Assembly: GCF_002563635.1 (NCBI RefSeq)
Contig: NZ_PDIZ01000001.1
Coordinates: forward strand, 1,736,001-1,800,000
Direction: 5' to 3'
From: Bacillus sp. es.036
Lineage (GTDB): Bacteria; Bacillota; Bacilli; Bacillales; Guptibacillaceae
Length of the DNA stretch: 64,000 bases
A program made the position numbers and the translations under genes. Under the pieces are notes generated by a model, which saw only the letters and a list, made by a program, of their open reading frames with translations, searched no databases and was not told where the DNA came from. Of this stretch, positions 62,522-64,000 are shown piece by piece; position 1 is the stretch's first letter, and the number at the start of each line of letters is the position of its first letter.

Positions 62522-64000
62522 CTATTTCTTTTGTTCTGCCTGGTCTATCGGCATTTGAAGTCCAGTTTGAGTCGAGATACTTTCGAGTTCACGCTTTAAA
62601 CCATACCAGTTTTTATTTGTATGAGAAGATAACCAGATGTCTTTATCTGTTCTTCGTACCCAAATTCGACGATGATTCCAGTACATTCCTTGAATGACAC
62701 CAATCATAAAGATTGCACCACCGATAGCAAGAATCCATAAAGTGTTATCTTTTCTTACAACAAGGCCGGACACATTTTTTGTATCTACGTTTTGAAATGA
62801 CATTTTGTAGTCATTTTCCCCAAGCGGTTCTAAGTTCTGCTTAATCGCAACAAAAGCAACTTCCCCATCTGGATGCTCAGGAGAAACCATATTCAAGATA
62901 AACGCAGGATTATTTGGAACTTTCGATTTAGTCGTTGGTTCCCCTTTATCATTAAACTCGAAATCCGGAAAATAATCCATCACTTCAACGCGATACCCAT
63001 TATCAAGATCATATGATTTATCAGGATTATATAAATTAATTGTAAGATCTCCAACAGATTCATCAGTGTCTTTATTATCCATTGTAAATGACATCGTTTG
63101 TAGTTCATTCAACTTATAATCTACTTGATAAATCGCATAACCATCAAACTTAAGCGGTTTATTTACTTGAATAGGATGCTCCTTCACTTTCTCGAGTTCA
63201 GGATCAGTTCCCGCGACTCTTTCACCAACTTGCTTATATAAAACAGCGTCAGTTTGATAGTTTTTCGCAACCGCTGCTTGTCCCGATTCTTCAATCGCAT
63301 TTTTGAATTTTTCATCGTTATTGTCATACGTTTCTAATATAAATCCGTCGCTTTGTAAATAATAAGCTTCTTCGGTACCTTTTATTTTTTCTGTTTCACC
63401 TTCTCTTAACCAGAGAACTTCATCAACATACATTCCTGGAAAAAAGCGAAGCATGCCACCGATCAGAAATAGTATAAGTCCAATATGATTCACATATGGT
63501 CCCCATCTTGAAAAACGATTTTTCTCGGCGAATAGGTGACCTTCTTCTTCTTTTACTTTATACCTCTTCTTTTCTAAAGCTTCTTTAATGCCCTGCAAGT
63601 CTGGCGTATTTTCATTGACTTCTGTTACACCAAAGTATTTCTGACGTTTCATAAAGCTCTCATGGCGAATAACACGCTGTTTTTTTAGGGAGCGATATAA
63701 CGGAACAAAGCGATCAAGACTGGCAACGATTAAAGATAGTCCAAGTGCTGCAATTAAGAGCATGTACCACCAGGAACCGTATAAATTATGAAAACCTAGG
63801 TCATAATAGAGTTGACCAAGTACGCCATATTGTTCTTTGTAGTAAACTGTCGGATCTGACAGCGGCGGTATGTACATTTCTTGAGGGAAAATTGTGCCTA
63901 TTGCGGAAGCGACAAGTAGTAAAATAATGATCCAAATTCCTACCTTAACGGATGAAAAGAAATTCCAGATCTTATCAATAATCGTTGTTTTATACGTTTG
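62522..64000 (-). CDS. resB: Cytochrome c biogenesis protein ResB, N terminus cut by window edge
   Basis: 492 residues are present; the frame stays open to the right edge, and ResB proteins are about 540 residues, so perhaps 50 N-terminal residues are missing. A hydrophobic helix lies at the start of the visible part, followed by D-P-x-Y and L-G-F-H-N-L-Y-G-S-W-W-Y-M motifs and a large extracytoplasmic region, then a last helix near residue 440. It forms the haem-ligation machinery with ResC, 32 bp downstream. Confidence 0.93.
   Translation of the reverse strand, partial: QTYKTTIIDKIWNFFSSVKVGIWIIILLLVASAIGTIFPQEMYIPPLSDPTVYYKEQYGVLGQLYYDLGFHNLYGSWWYMLLIAALGLSLIVASLDRFVPLYRSLKKQRVIRHESFMKRQKYFGVTEVNENTPDLQGIKEALEKKRYKVKEEEGHLFAEKNRFSRWGPYVNHIGLILFLIGGMLRFFPGMYVDEVLWLREGETEKIKGTEEAYYLQSDGFILETYDNNDEKFKNAIEESGQAAVAKNYQTDAVLYKQVGERVAGTDPELEKVKEHPIQVNKPLKFDGYAIYQVDYKLNELQTMSFTMDNKDTDESVGDLTINLYNPDKSYDLDNGYRVEVMDYFPDFEFNDKGEPTTKSKVPNNPAFILNMVSPEHPDGEVAFVAIKQNLEPLGENDYKMSFQNVDTKNVSGLVVRKDNTLWILAIGGAIFMIGVIQGMYWNHRRIWVRRTDKDIWLSSHTNKNWYGLKRELESISTQTGLQMPIDQAEQKK

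Overview
The window is a contiguous chromosomal segment from a low-to-moderate GC, endospore-forming member of the Bacillaceae. The evidence is its gene content and order, which follow the Bacillus subtilis resBCDE - serA - fer - recQ - gudB - sleB/ypeB - cmk - der - gpsA - spoIVA - hbs - mtrAB - menaquinone - aro/trp - qcrABC - ypjAB stretch almost gene for gene. Other pointers are spoIVA, spoVIF, sleB, ypeB, ypjB and a TRAP-type tryptophan attenuation system. There are no rRNA or tRNA genes, CRISPR arrays, insertion sequences or prophage genes, and nothing looks recently acquired by phage. Nearly all genes lie on the minus strand; the plus-strand exceptions are an amidase, ypzI, an asparaginase, a PIG-L deacetylase, a small orphan ORF, fer, serA and a partial gene at the left edge. 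Many starts are GTG or TTG, chosen here from ribosome binding site spacing.

Layout from left to right. 1-2360: tail of a YitT-like gene, a YugP-like metallopeptidase, ypjB and ypjA. 2439-7922: qcrABC (menaquinol:cytochrome c reductase), ypiF, an inserted GNAT acetyltransferase, ypiB and ypiA. 8032-8380: gene remnant and terminators. 8367-20700: the aromatic supraoperon, transcribed right to left as aroC-aroB-aroH-trpEDCFBA-hisC-tyrA-aroA, with a strong internal promoter and a TRAP-binding leader with terminator before trpE. 20922-22340: an amidase on the opposite strand, where B. subtilis has cheR. 22433-26939: ndk, hepT, menG, hepS, mtrB (TRAP), folE and hbs. 27319-30552: spoIVA, yphF, yphE and spoVIF, with candidate sigma-E and sigma-K promoters. 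30622-38749: gpsA, plsY, der, the YIEGIA/capping/yphA cluster, ypzI, ypfD (S1 domains), plsC, cmk and ypfB. 38763-41738: ypeB, sleB and prsW. 41864-48001: asparaginase, ypdA, gudB, ddl, PIG-L deacetylase and ypbH. 48142-55330: a MerR/B12-binding CarH-like regulator, ypbG, two poorly known genes, ypbF, a shortened ypbE, ypbD, recQ and ypbB. 55546-64000: fer, serA, a PHP histidinol phosphatase, resE, resD, resC and resB (running off the right edge).

How the genes work together. ResDE, ResBC (haem attachment to cytochrome c), QcrABC and the menaquinone genes hepS/menG/hepT form a respiratory theme; chorismate from the aro genes feeds both menaquinone and tryptophan. The TRAP gene mtrB and its RNA target upstream of trpE are both present, so the sensor and the regulated leader can be read in one window. 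SpoIVA, SpoVIF, SleB, YpeB and YpzI belong to spore formation and germination.

The most unusual locus is 48142-49137. It encodes a CarH-type MerR/cobalamin regulator that has the W-x9-EH and E-x-H-x-x-G signatures but Glu where the Thermus CarH photo-adduct histidine sits. Four tandem 11-bp repeats overlap its own promoter.
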